Below the pieces are notes generated by a model. The model saw only the letters and a program-made list of their open reading frames with translations. It was not told where the DNA came from and did not search any database. Of a stretch of 64,000 bases of DNA, positions 50,894 through 59,771 are shown piece by piece; the first letter of the stretch is position 1; every line of letters begins with the position of its first letter. The DNA lies in NCBI GenBank assembly GCA_018970445.1, contig JAGWWF010000012.1, positions 1-64,000 on the forward strand, written 5' to 3'. This DNA is from Alphaproteobacteria bacterium (GTDB lineage: Bacteria > Pseudomonadota > Alphaproteobacteria > Sphingomonadales > Sphingomonadaceae). Position numbers and translations under genes: made by a program.

Positions 50894-52158
50894 ATCGCAG
50901 CCGCTCCAAGCCGGCGCGCTATGGCCTGTTGTCGCTGCTGCGCGGCGGCTTCAACGGCCAACGACACTGGACGCCCATCCTCAATGAACCGGAGACACCG
51001 GATCGCCATTATGATGTCGTCATCATCGGCGGCGGTGGCCATGGCCTGGCAACGGCGCATTATCTGGCGGCCAACCACGGGATCACCCGGGTCTGCGTGA
51101 TCGAGCGGGGCTGGATTGGCGGCGGTAACACCGGGCGGAACACCACCGTGATACGTTCGAACTATTTCTTCCCGGAATCCGCAGCACTGTATGACCTGTC
51201 GCTCAGGCTTTATGAAGGGCTGTCCCGCGCCCTGGAATACAACATCATGTTTTCACAGCGCGGCATGTGGATGTTGGCGCACGACCGGCACGGCATGGAA
51301 ATGCTGCACCGGTCCGCCAGCGCCATGCTGCTGAACGGTGTGGATGCCGAACTGCATGATGGCGCCGGGGTTCGCGGCCGGATCCCCGGTCTAAACCCGG
51401 CCCCGCGCTTTCCCATCGTTGGCGGCCTGCTGCAGCCGCGCGGTGGCACCGCACGTCATGATGCGGTTGCCTGGGCCTATGCCCGTGCCGCCTCAAGGGC
51501 CGGGGTCCATGTCCTCCAGAACACCGAAGTCACCGGCCTTGCACAGGCGGGCGGGCGGGTCGTTGGCGTCAAGACCTCACGCGGCGACCTCAGCTGTGAT
51601 CGCGTGGTTGCCGCCGTTGCCGGGCATAGCAGCGTCTTGGCCAACATGGCCGGTTTGCGGCTGCCCATCCAATCCTTCGCATTGCAGGCCTTTGTCTCGG
51701 AGCCGGTGAAGCCGTGCCTCGACACGGTACTGCTTTCGCCGGCGACCGGCATCTATCTTTCGCAATCCGACAAAGGCGAGATCGTGCTGGGGGCCGGGCT
51801 CGACCTCTTCATTTCCTATGCCCAGCGCGGCAGCCTGCCAATGATGGAGCAGGCCGCCGCCGGGGCGATCGAGCTGTTCCCCCAGTTTTCCCGGCTGCGG
51901 TTCCTCCGGCAATGGGCGGGCATCTGCGATGTGGTGCATGACAGCTCGCCCATCCTCGATGAAAGCGAGCTGGCCGGGCTGCATTTCAACTGCGGCTGGG
52001 GCACCGGCGGCTTCAAGGCCATCCCGGCCGGTGGCTGGCTTACGGCGCACCATGTGGCCACGGGCGAAGCGCATGCCATTGCTAGGCCGTTCGGATTCTC
52101 GCGCTTCCCCACTGGCGCCATGATCGACGAAGCCGCAGCCTCGGGGATCGCGCACTGA
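50890..52158 (+). CDS. soxB: Sarcosine oxidase beta subunit
   Basis: I chose ATG 50890 because of its ATGA overlap with the upstream short frame; ATG 50881 is an alternative. The 422-residue protein has the SoxB start SKPARYGLLSLLRGGFNG, the FAD-binding motif DVVIIGGGGHGLATAHYLA, and WIGGGNTGRNTTVIRSNY. It also has WAGICDVVHDSSPIL and the C-terminal NCGWGTGGFKAIPAGG. It forms the catalytic, flavin-carrying subunit of heterotetrameric sarcosine oxidase, which demethylates N-methylglycine. The gene is the first of soxBDAG, each member overlapping the next. Confidence 0.95.
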   Translation: MNRSRSKPARYGLLSLLRGGFNGQRHWTPILNEPETPDRHYDVVIIGGGGHGLATAHYLAANHGITRVCVIERGWIGGGNTGRNTTVIRSNYFFPESAALYDLSLRLYEGLSRALEYNIMFSQRGMWMLAHDRHGMEMLHRSASAMLLNGVDAELHDGAGVRGRIPGLNPAPRFPIVGGLLQPRGGTARHDAVAWAYARAASRAGVHVLQNTEVTGLAQAGGRVVGVKTSRGDLSCDRVVAAVAGHSSVLANMAGLRLPIQSFALQAFVSEPVKPCLDTVLLSPATGIYLSQSDKGEIVLGAGLDLFISYAQRGSLPMMEQAAAGAIELFPQFSRLRFLRQWAGICDVVHDSSPILDESELAGLHFNCGWGTGGFKAIPAGGWLTAHHVATGEAHAIARPFGFSRFPTGAMIDEAAASGIAH

Positions 52159-52433
52159 TGCTGGAGATCAACTGCCCCTGGTGCGGGCCGCGACCTGAAG
52201 CCGAGTTTCGTTGCGGCGGGGAAATCCCCATCATCCGCCCGACACCCGATTGCACGGATCGGGAGTGGGCAGCCTATCTGCACGAAAGGACCAATCCCAA
52301 GGGCATGCACCGGGAACGCTGGCTGCATGTTTTGGGTTGCGGCATGTGGATTGCAGCGATCCGGTCGACCATCAACCATCATATCACTCGCACCGGTCCG
52401 CTGGCGGCGCCCCACGATGAGGCATCGTCATGA
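52158..52433 (+). CDS. soxD: Sarcosine oxidase delta subunit
   Basis: The start overlaps the soxB stop by one base (TGATG); 91 residues. It has the zinc-site start INCPWCGPRPEAEFRCGGE, RTNPKGMHRERWLHVLGCGMW and a final helix. Conserved cysteines match the structural zinc site of the delta subunit of the heterotetramer. Confidence 0.95.
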   Translation: MLEINCPWCGPRPEAEFRCGGEIPIIRPTPDCTDREWAAYLHERTNPKGMHRERWLHVLGCGMWIAAIRSTINHHITRTGPLAAPHDEASS

Positions 52434-55291
52434 CCAGCCTGCGGCTTGATGCCGGTGGCAGCATGATTGACCGCGCCCGGCCGCTACAGTTCCGGTGGGG
52501 CAGGACAAGGTTGGCAGGCCTGGCCGGCGACACACTGGCTTCGGCGCTCATGGCCAATGGCGAGTCCGTCTTTGCACGAAGCTTCAAATATCATCGGCCC
52601 AGAGGCCTGCTCGCCGCCGGCCTGGAAGAGCCCAACGCGATCGTGCAATGGCAGGAAGGCCGGCTCACAAGCCCCAATCTGAAGGCAACCACGCTGGAGC
52701 TGCACGACGGCCTGATAGCAGCGCCCGTCAACGCGTGGCCATCGCCGCAGTTCGATCTGCTGGCGGCAAATGGCTGGATCAAACGCTTCATCCCAGCTGC
52801 CTTTTACTACAAGACCTTCATTTGGCCGCATTGGCACTTGTTCGAACCGGCGATCCGCCGAGCTGCGGGCCTTGGGCTGGCTCCGGTCCACCCTGACCCT
52901 GACAGCTATGCTCAGCATGTCGACCAGGTGGATTGCCTGGTGGTCGGCGCCGGCCTTGCGGGTCTGCAGGAAGCCGCCAGCCTTGCCCGCCAGGGCAAGA
53001 AGGTGATCCTGGCTGAGAGCGACCCCTGGCCCGGTGGCGCGATATTCGGACCGGCACACGACACGGAGCGGGCTCAGGCCAACCGCCTTGCCGCGGAACT
53101 GTCCGCCTGCCCCAATGTGCGCGTGCTGCTGCGCACGACCGTGCTCGCACTGCAGGATGATGGCTTGGTAACCATGCTGGAGCGACTGACCGACCACTTG
53201 CCAGTGGCCCAGCGCCAAGGGCCGCGCCATCGGTTATGGAAGCTCAGGGCACGTGATCTGGTTCTCGCCACCGGTGCCCATGAACGCCCGTTGGTGTTTG
53301 ACGGCAATGATCGGCCCGGTGTCATGCTCGCCAGCGCCGCAGGGCAGTTGCTGGAGCGACAGGCGGTATCCCCTGGCCGCAGGCTGGTGCTGGCGGCCAA
53401 CAATGACCGCGCCTGGGATGCCGCGCTTGCCCTTGCAATGGCGGGGTTGGGCGTGGCCGGCATCATGGACGCTCGGACGGCTGCTGATCCGGCGCGGGTT
53501 GCGGTCGCGACCGTGCTGGGCATCAGAATGGAGTTTGAAACGGTGCCATGGCGGGCCCGCGGCTCCCGGCATATCACTGCAGTCGAAACAGCGCGGATCA
53601 TTGCAGGAGGGGCGGCACGACCCACCGGCACAGCAATTGCCTGCGACACGCTGCTGATGTCGGGTGGCTACAGCCCGGTCGTACATCTCCATGGCCAGGC
53701 TGGCGGGCAGTTGGTCTGGCATGACGGCGTGCAAGCGTTCCTGCCGGTGCCAGGCGCGCTCCCATGTCGGATGGTCGGCGCGGCTGCTGGCGATGGCCTG
53801 GGCCATGTCCGCCCTGTCTGGCACATTTCGGCAGATCCCCGCCGGCCCAGTGCTAAGGCTTTTGTCGATTTCCAGAATGACGTGACCGCCGCTGATGTGG
53901 CGCTGGCGCGATCGGAATCGTTCCGTGCCGTGGAACATCTGAAGCGTTACACGACGTTGGGGATGGCCACAGATCAGGGCAAGACATCCAACATCAACGG
54001 CCTTGCCATTATGGGCGGCCTTGCCGGCCTGTCTCCGGATACCGTTGGGACCACGCGGTTTCGCCCACCCTATGAACCGGCGCCGATCGGCGCCTTTGCC
54101 GGGCACCGGGTGGGCCAACTGCTGCGGCCGGTACGCCGCCTGCCAGCGCATGCTGCGCACGCGTCACTGGGGGCGCGGTTCGAGGAATATGGCCTTTGGG
54201 AGCGTCCAAGCTGTTACCCAAAGGCTGGCGAAACGGAAGCCGACGCGGTGTTTCGCGAAGCTGCAGCCGTGCGCGCCGGCGTCGGCCTGTTCGATGCGTC
54301 ACCCCTGGGCAAGATCGAGGTGAAAGGGCCCGACGCCGCCAACTTTCTCGATCGAATTTATGTCGGGCGGGTTTCCACCTTGCGGCCGGGTGGTTGCCGC
54401 TATGGTCTGATACTGAATGAACATGGCATTATCCTGGATGATGGCATTGTAGCGCGAATTGCGGACGATCATTTCCTGGTGGGCACGACCAGTTCTAATG
54501 CCCGCATCGTTCACCAGCATCTGGAAGAATGGTTGCAATGCGAATGGCCCCAATTGCTGGTGGCCATCGCCGATGTCACCCAGCAATGGGCGGTGATGAA
54601 CGTGGCAGGCCCAAATGCCCGTCGACTGTTGGAAGGTTTGGCGTGCGATATTGACCTTGATGGCGCGGCTTTTGCGCATCTGGGTCACCGCGAGGGCCAT
54701 GTCGAGGGTGTGCCCTGCCGCATGCAGCGCGTCAGCTACACTGGTGAGTTGAGCTTTGAGCTGGCCGTACCATCCCGATTTGCCTTGGCGCTGCACGCCC
54801 GGCTCCTCGCCTGCGGCGCGGATCTGGGCATTGTTCCCTTCGGGATAGAGGCAATGATGGTGTTGCGAACTGAGAAGGGTTTCCTGCATCTGGGCTCCGA
54901 CACCGATGGCACAACCTTTCCAGACGATGTGGGCTTTGGTGCGCCTGTCCGGTTGCGAAAGGACGATTTCATCGGGCGCAGATCATGTCTGATGCCCGAA
55001 GCCATGCGACCTGACCGGCGCCAACTTGTTGGTTTGCAAAGTGTCGACGGCACGTTGTTGCCCATCGGCGGTCACGTGCTTGGCAAAGGCCAAGACAGGC
55101 AAAGCCAAGGATGGGTGACCAGTTCGGTGAATTCGCCCGCTCTTGGTCGCGCAGTCGCGCTTGCGATGGTGTGTGCCGGGCGCAGCCGTCATGGCGAAGA
55201 GGTTGTTGTCTGGAACCGTGGCGGCACGCAGCGGGCGCGCATTGTTTCGCCAGTCGCGTTCGATCCCAAGGGAGAGCGCATGCATGGCTGA
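52430..55291 (+). CDS. soxA: Sarcosine oxidase alpha subunit
   Basis: The start overlaps the soxD stop; 953 residues, close to the usual 960-1000. Order of domains: an N-terminal ferredoxin-like region (GDTLASALMANG, RSFKYHRPRGLL), an NAD-binding Rossmann domain (CLVVGAGLAGLQEAASLARQGKK, cited in parts: VVGAGLAGLQEAA), a pyridine nucleotide-disulphide oxidoreductase core, and a C-terminal aminomethyltransferase (GcvT-like) domain from about residue 590 with NVAGPNARRLLEG. This last domain transfers the one-carbon unit to tetrahydrofolate. No glyA, purU or folD genes are linked here, unlike many sox operons. Confidence 0.95.
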   Translation: MTSLRLDAGGSMIDRARPLQFRWGRTRLAGLAGDTLASALMANGESVFARSFKYHRPRGLLAAGLEEPNAIVQWQEGRLTSPNLKATTLELHDGLIAAPVNAWPSPQFDLLAANGWIKRFIPAAFYYKTFIWPHWHLFEPAIRRAAGLGLAPVHPDPDSYAQHVDQVDCLVVGAGLAGLQEAASLARQGKKVILAESDPWPGGAIFGPAHDTERAQANRLAAELSACPNVRVLLRTTVLALQDDGLVTMLERLTDHLPVAQRQGPRHRLWKLRARDLVLATGAHERPLVFDGNDRPGVMLASAAGQLLERQAVSPGRRLVLAANNDRAWDAALALAMAGLGVAGIMDARTAADPARVAVATVLGIRMEFETVPWRARGSRHITAVETARIIAGGAARPTGTAIACDTLLMSGGYSPVVHLHGQAGGQLVWHDGVQAFLPVPGALPCRMVGAAAGDGLGHVRPVWHISADPRRPSAKAFVDFQNDVTAADVALARSESFRAVEHLKRYTTLGMATDQGKTSNINGLAIMGGLAGLSPDTVGTTRFRPPYEPAPIGAFAGHRVGQLLRPVRRLPAHAAHASLGARFEEYGLWERPSCYPKAGETEADAVFREAAAVRAGVGLFDASPLGKIEVKGPDAANFLDRIYVGRVSTLRPGGCRYGLILNEHGIILDDGIVARIADDHFLVGTTSSNARIVHQHLEEWLQCEWPQLLVAIADVTQQWAVMNVAGPNARRLLEGLACDIDLDGAAFAHLGHREGHVEGVPCRMQRVSYTGELSFELAVPSRFALALHARLLACGADLGIVPFGIEAMMVLRTEKGFLHLGSDTDGTTFPDDVGFGAPVRLRKDDFIGRRSCLMPEAMRPDRRQLVGLQSVDGTLLPIGGHVLGKGQDRQSQGWVTSSVNSPALGRAVALAMVCAGRSRHGEEVVVWNRGGTQRARIVSPVAFDPKGERMHG

Positions 55292-55802
55292 CTTTGCCGC
55301 CATGCCGTTGACAGCCATGACTGGCCAGGGCCCGATTGTCGTGCGTCCCCGGCTGTTCTGCGTGTCTTGGCCTGACCGGCTCGCCCGACCTGCAAGGGCC
55401 CCCGTGCCCGGACAAGCACCCGTTCCGGTCGGAGAAGCCCGTGCAACGAATTCTGGCGCATTGTTTTCGGTTGCGCCGGGGGCGTGCCATGTTTGCCTTG
55501 ACGACGCGACAACGGTGTTTGGCTCGGTCACAGATGCTTTGACGACCAACTGCTCCGATGCCCTGCTGCAGTGGGTCATGCAACCAAATCACCTCGATGC
55601 GCTGGTGGCAGCCTATGCCGCTTTCGCGCTTCCGCAATTGCTGCCAGGCAGCGCCACCGCCCTGTCCATTGCCGGTGAGCGCATGATGCTTGCCCGTCCT
55701 TCCAATGGGCCCATCTGGCTCTTTCACGAATTGGCCCTGTTCGATTGGTTCAGTTCATTGATGATCAGAATCGGAATTCATGATAATTCTCAAAATAAAT
55801 GA
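55284..55802 (+). CDS. soxG: Sarcosine oxidase gamma subunit
   Basis: ATG 55284 overlaps the soxA end by 8 bases; 172 residues. It is the least conserved subunit, recognised by position and by the pattern GACHVCLDDATTVFGSVTDALT and a C-terminal helix-rich GERMMLARPSNGPIWLFHE. The last 40 bases are unusually AT-rich, and the gene ends at the AT-rich gap, so its extreme 3' end may have been altered by an insertion or rearrangement. Confidence 0.82.
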   Translation: MADFAAMPLTAMTGQGPIVVRPRLFCVSWPDRLARPARAPVPGQAPVPVGEARATNSGALFSVAPGACHVCLDDATTVFGSVTDALTTNCSDALLQWVMQPNHLDALVAAYAAFALPQLLPGSATALSIAGERMMLARPSNGPIWLFHELALFDWFSSLMIRIGIHDNSQNK

Positions 55803-56136
55803 GGAAAACAAGCTGAATATGCTTACTCACTAAGACAGGTATTGATAGTGTACTGGCAATTGAAACTGATCATTATTTTAAAGTTAAACCACGTGGAATT
55901 TGCTCATTTGGTTCGATATGTTTTTGAATCCACTATTCGAAAGATAGATGATTCTTTAATTAGCAGGGCTCGTGTTGATCATATGGTCGTCGACATCCAT
56001 CGTGGGCCCGCTTCCGCCCCAGCACTAGCAACTGCAAAAATCTGATAATTTATCACCGAGTTGCTCGCATTCTGTCTCCGCGCCGCATTCGGGATCTGGC
56101 TGTACTCTGGGCAAAATTGGAAAACGGGTGGGGGAA
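55803..56136. other. AT-rich gap between the island and the GH92 locus
   Basis: This 334-base stretch, especially 55803-55970, has much lower G+C content than its surroundings. A 67-codon frame (TTG 55842 or GTG, to 56045) exists, but it has no ribosome-binding site, no recognised motif and odd composition, so I do not call it a gene. A half-site similar to the shared operator (AATTGGAAAA, 56115-56124) lies just before the MFS start. The stretch may be a foreign remnant, a recombination scar or a promoter region. Confidence 0.6.
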
Positions 56137-57552
56137 ATGGGTAAAGCGGCAATTCCCGCAAGGCATGAAGCCCGATTGAGTTTCCTGCTGGCAATTCCCT
56201 CAGGCGGGCTGGCGGTGGCACTTACCACGCAGATCACCGCACTCTCCTGGCTGCTGCAAAGCCGTTACCATCTGGCCATCGATGATATTGCGCTGGTGTG
56301 GGCGGCGGGCCCGCTGGCCGGCATAGTGGGCCAATTGGCCGTGGGCCATGCCAGCGACCGCAGCTGGGCATTGGGCGGGCGGCGCCGGCCCTGGCTGCTG
56401 CTCAGCGGCGTCCTGACGGCGCTGGCCCTGGTGGCGCTGCTGCATCTGGCCGATGTGGCGGCGTGGCTGGGCGGCGTGCCGCTGGTGCTGCTGGCTGGCC
56501 TGGTGGCCTTGCTGCTGGATGTGGCGATCAACATGGGGCTCAACCCGGCGCGGGCGCTGATTGCCGATCTGGTGCCGGCCGGGCCCGCCCGTTCGCTGGC
56601 TTTTGCCCATATGCAAACCGTGTCAGGGGTGTTGGGCGTGGCGATCACGCTGGTAGGTGCGTTGTTGGGCAATGTGGCGATGATCGTGGCGGCGGCCGTG
56701 CTGACCCTGCCCCTGACGGCGCTGCCGGCGCTGCTGGTGGCGGAACCGCGCGTGCTGGCCGAAACCGTGGCACCGCCACCGCCGCTGACGCTGCCGACAT
56801 CGCTGTCCATGCTGCTGCCGATTGCGCCAGCAGCGGCGCTGGCAGTGCTGGCCTGGTTGCAGCGGCTAGGCGGTGGCAGCATGGGCATGGCGCTGCCGCT
56901 GATGGCCACGGCGGGGCTGACCGGGATCATCGCCCTGTCCATCCTGCGCGGCGGCCGGCGCGACCAGACCGGTCTCGCCCGCCATATCTTCCTGGCGCAG
57001 GGGCTCAGCTGGATCGGCATCTTCTGCATGTTCGTGTTTCTGGCCCCGGTGGCGGCGGAACGGCTGCCGGCGATGCCGGCCGAGCAACTGGGGCGGGACA
57101 TCGCGGTGGCGCTGGGGCTGTTCAATCTGGTGGCGGCGCTGGCACCGCTGCTGCTGCTGATGCCGCTGTGCCGGCACTGGCGGCGGGCGCATGTGCACGC
57201 TGCGGCCATGGCCCTGATGGGGCTGTGCCTGGCGGCGATTGGCGGCTTGGTCAGCAGCGTGATCGGCCTGTGGGCCTGCATGGCGGTGGCCGGCATCGGC
57301 TGGGGGGCGCTGGTCAGCCTGCCCTATGTGATGTTCTGCGATCGCGTGTCGGCCGGCCAGCTGGGCCTGCTGCTTGGCCTGTTCAACCTGTCGGTCGTCA
57401 TTCCGCAGCTGGTGGTCAGCCTGGGGCTGGGGGCGCTGGCGCCGGCGCTCTCGGCAAGCGGCGATCTGTTCCTGATTGCCGGGGTGGCGCTGGCGGCTTC
57501 GGCCGGTGTGTGGGCGCTGCTGCCGCCGCTTCCGGCCGGGGTGGCGCCGTGA
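56137..57552 (+). CDS. MFS sugar transporter (SLC45/SUT-like)
   Basis: I chose ATG 56137; GTG 56128 is a possible in-frame alternative. The 471-residue protein has twelve hydrophobic segments. The motif RSWALGGRRRPWLL after helix 2, preceded by GHASD, matches the SLC45/plant SUT family of glycoside:H+ symporters, and a second loop has DRVSAGQLG. It would import a disaccharide or oligosaccharide. Its stop overlaps the GTG start of the GH92 gene (GTGA), so uptake and hydrolysis of the same glycan are coupled. Confidence 0.87.
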   Translation: MGKAAIPARHEARLSFLLAIPSGGLAVALTTQITALSWLLQSRYHLAIDDIALVWAAGPLAGIVGQLAVGHASDRSWALGGRRRPWLLLSGVLTALALVALLHLADVAAWLGGVPLVLLAGLVALLLDVAINMGLNPARALIADLVPAGPARSLAFAHMQTVSGVLGVAITLVGALLGNVAMIVAAAVLTLPLTALPALLVAEPRVLAETVAPPPPLTLPTSLSMLLPIAPAAALAVLAWLQRLGGGSMGMALPLMATAGLTGIIALSILRGGRRDQTGLARHIFLAQGLSWIGIFCMFVFLAPVAAERLPAMPAEQLGRDIAVALGLFNLVAALAPLLLLMPLCRHWRRAHVHAAAMALMGLCLAAIGGLVSSVIGLWACMAVAGIGWGALVSLPYVMFCDRVSAGQLGLLLGLFNLSVVIPQLVVSLGLGALAPALSASGDLFLIAGVALAASAGVWALLPPLPAGVAP

Positions 57553-59771
57553 TCGGCCGGCTGATCATGCTGGTGCTGGTGCTGATGCTGCTGACCGCGC
57601 CGGTGCGGGCGGCGCCGCCGCCGGCGGTTGACCCGTTCATCGGCACCGATGGCACCGGCCACACCTTTCCCGGGCCCAGCCGGCCGTTTGGCATGGTGCA
57701 GCCCGGCCCCGACAATGCCGCCAGCGGTTGGGCCTTCACCTCGGGCTATCAATATCGGGCGCCGCAGATCATCGGCTTTTCGCAGAATCGCGCCAGCGGC
57801 ACCGGCATCCCGGAACTGGGCGATGTGCTGTTGCAGCCCAGCCAGACCCGCAGGCCCGATCTGGCCAGCCGCTATGACAAGGCCAGCGAGACGGCACGGC
57901 CCGGCCATTACGCCGTCACCCTGAGCGACAATGCGGTGCGGGTGGAGCTGACCGCCACACTCCGCAGCGCCTTTCACCGCTATCGCTTTGCCAGCGGCGG
58001 GCGGGTGTGGCTGCTGGTCGATCTGCAGCACGGCCTTGCCTTCCGCACCGATGTGCAGCCGGTGCAGGCGGTGGCCAACCAGTTTGGCCGTGCTGGCTTT
58101 GAAGGCGAAGCGGTGCGCCGCAACTGGACGACGCGGCACATTGCCTGGTCAGTGGCGTTCAGCCAGCCGATCGCCGCGGTGGAAACCCTGCCACCGCAGC
58201 CGGGGCAGGTGGCGCCGCGTTATCTGCTGGCCTTTGATCTGGGCACCGGGCGGGAACTGCTGGTGCGCATCGGCCTGTCCTCCACGGATCGCGCCGGCGC
58301 CCGCCGCAACCGGGACGAGCGTGGCGGCTGGCAATTCGATGCCGTGGCGCGGGACAGCCTGGCCGAATGGCAGGCGCTGTTGAACCGGGTGCAGATCAGC
58401 GCGCCCGCACAGCAGCAGCGCATTTTCCAGACGGCGCTGTATCATGCCCTGCTGCACCCTTCGGTGATCAGCGACGTGGATGGCCGCTGGCGCGGGCCGG
58501 ATGGCCGTGTGCGCCGCGCGGCAGGCGGCCTGCGCTATTCCACCATGTCCTTGTGGGACAGTTTTCGCGCCGCCCACCCGCTCTATACGCTGCTGGTGCC
58601 GGAACGGGTGCCGGATTTCGTCAACAGCCTGCTGGATCATCATGATGCGGTGGGGCGGCTGCCGAAATGGCCGATCTGGGGCGGCGAAACCGGCACCATG
58701 ATCGGTGAGCCGGCGCTGCCGGTGATTGCCGATGCCTGGGCCAAGGGCTTCCGCGGCTTTGATGGCCGCCGCGCGCTTGCCGCCATGGTGGCCACCGCCA
58801 CGCGCGATGCCACCCCGGTGCAACCGGGCGACACGGCGCTGTCGCTGTGGTCGGTGCTGGACCGCTTTGGCTATTATCCGTTCGATCTGGTGCCCGGCGA
58901 AGCGGTGTCGCGCACGCTGGAGGCCGGGATTGGCGATGCCGCCACCAGCCGCATGGCGCAGATGCTGGGCCAGCCGGCGCTGGCGGCGCGCCTGGCCGCG
59001 CGCGCCGGCGGCTGGCGGCACCTGCTTGATCCTGAAACCGGGCTGGCGCGCGGCCGCGACAGCCAGGGCCGCTGGCGCACGCCCTTTGATCCGCTCACCC
59101 CCACTTCGCCGCTGAACAACCCCGGCGACTATACCGAGGCCAACGCCTGGCAATATAGCTGGACACCGGCCCTGCACGATGTGGCCGGGCTGATGGCGGC
59201 CTGGGGCGGCAAGGCCGGGTTGCAGGCGCGGCTTGACCGGTTTTTCTTTGGCCTGCCCGTCACGGCGGGTGCCGCCTATCTGGGCCAGGAGGCGATGATC
59301 GGGCAATATGCCCATGGCAACGAGCCCAGCCACCATATCGCCTGGCTCTATGCCTTCACCGATGCGCCGGCGACCGGCCATCGCCTCGTCGCGCGCATCG
59401 CCCGGGATTTCTATGCCGACCGGCCCGATGGCATCATCGGCAACGAGGATGCCGGGCAGATGAGCGCCTGGTATGTGTTTGCAACGCTGGGCCTTTATCC
59501 GGTTGATCCGGCCAGCGGTGGTTATGTGGCCGGCATCCCGCTGGTGCCGGCGGCCCGGATCAATGTGCCCGGCCGCCGGCCCTTGCGCATCCTGCGCCGG
59601 GGGCAGGGGGAGCAGTTGCTGAGCCTGCGCCTGGCCGGCCAGCCGCTGCCGGCCACGGCAGTGCCGCATGCCCGGCTGGTGCGGGGCGGCACGCTGGAAT
59701 TTGCCGTGCAACAGGCCAGGTGCTCAGGGCAGACGCGGCAGGGCGGCGCAGCGCGCCTCTGCCAGCCCTGA
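57549..59771 (+). CDS. Secreted GH92 family alpha-mannosidase
   Basis: The start is GTG 57549, overlapping the MFS stop; the frame is open far upstream, but only as an overlap. The 740-residue protein has a signal peptide (LVLVLMLLTAPVRAAP). GH92 landmarks are VDPFIGTDGTGHTFPGPSRPFGMVQPGPD (in parts DPFIGTDGTGHTFPG and PFGMVQPGPD), GFSQNRASGTG, EANAWQYSWTPALHDVAGL, GNEPSHHIAWLY and IIGNEDAGQMSAWYVF. GH92 enzymes are calcium-dependent exo-alpha-mannosidases, acting on alpha-1,2/1,3 or other linkages. Its 3' end overlaps the convergent TIM-barrel gene by 48 bases. Confidence 0.93.
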   Translation: MIGRLIMLVLVLMLLTAPVRAAPPPAVDPFIGTDGTGHTFPGPSRPFGMVQPGPDNAASGWAFTSGYQYRAPQIIGFSQNRASGTGIPELGDVLLQPSQTRRPDLASRYDKASETARPGHYAVTLSDNAVRVELTATLRSAFHRYRFASGGRVWLLVDLQHGLAFRTDVQPVQAVANQFGRAGFEGEAVRRNWTTRHIAWSVAFSQPIAAVETLPPQPGQVAPRYLLAFDLGTGRELLVRIGLSSTDRAGARRNRDERGGWQFDAVARDSLAEWQALLNRVQISAPAQQQRIFQTALYHALLHPSVISDVDGRWRGPDGRVRRAAGGLRYSTMSLWDSFRAAHPLYTLLVPERVPDFVNSLLDHHDAVGRLPKWPIWGGETGTMIGEPALPVIADAWAKGFRGFDGRRALAAMVATATRDATPVQPGDTALSLWSVLDRFGYYPFDLVPGEAVSRTLEAGIGDAATSRMAQMLGQPALAARLAARAGGWRHLLDPETGLARGRDSQGRWRTPFDPLTPTSPLNNPGDYTEANAWQYSWTPALHDVAGLMAAWGGKAGLQARLDRFFFGLPVTAGAAYLGQEAMIGQYAHGNEPSHHIAWLYAFTDAPATGHRLVARIARDFYADRPDGIIGNEDAGQMSAWYVFATLGLYPVDPASGGYVAGIPLVPAARINVPGRRPLRILRRGQGEQLLSLRLAGQPLPATAVPHARLVRGGTLEFAVQQARCSGQTRQGGAARLCQP

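Noticed and set aside
55842-56045. 67-codon frame in the AT-rich gap
   Set aside because: No ribosome-binding site, no recognisable motif; composition change is better explained by non-coding or remnant DNA.
56115-56124. Ninth copy of the shared operator before the MFS-GH92 operon
   Set aside because: Only a half-site (AATTGGAAAA); the other half does not match.
58149-59711. 520-codon minus-strand frame opposite GH92
   Set aside because: Shadow of a strongly supported GH92 gene.
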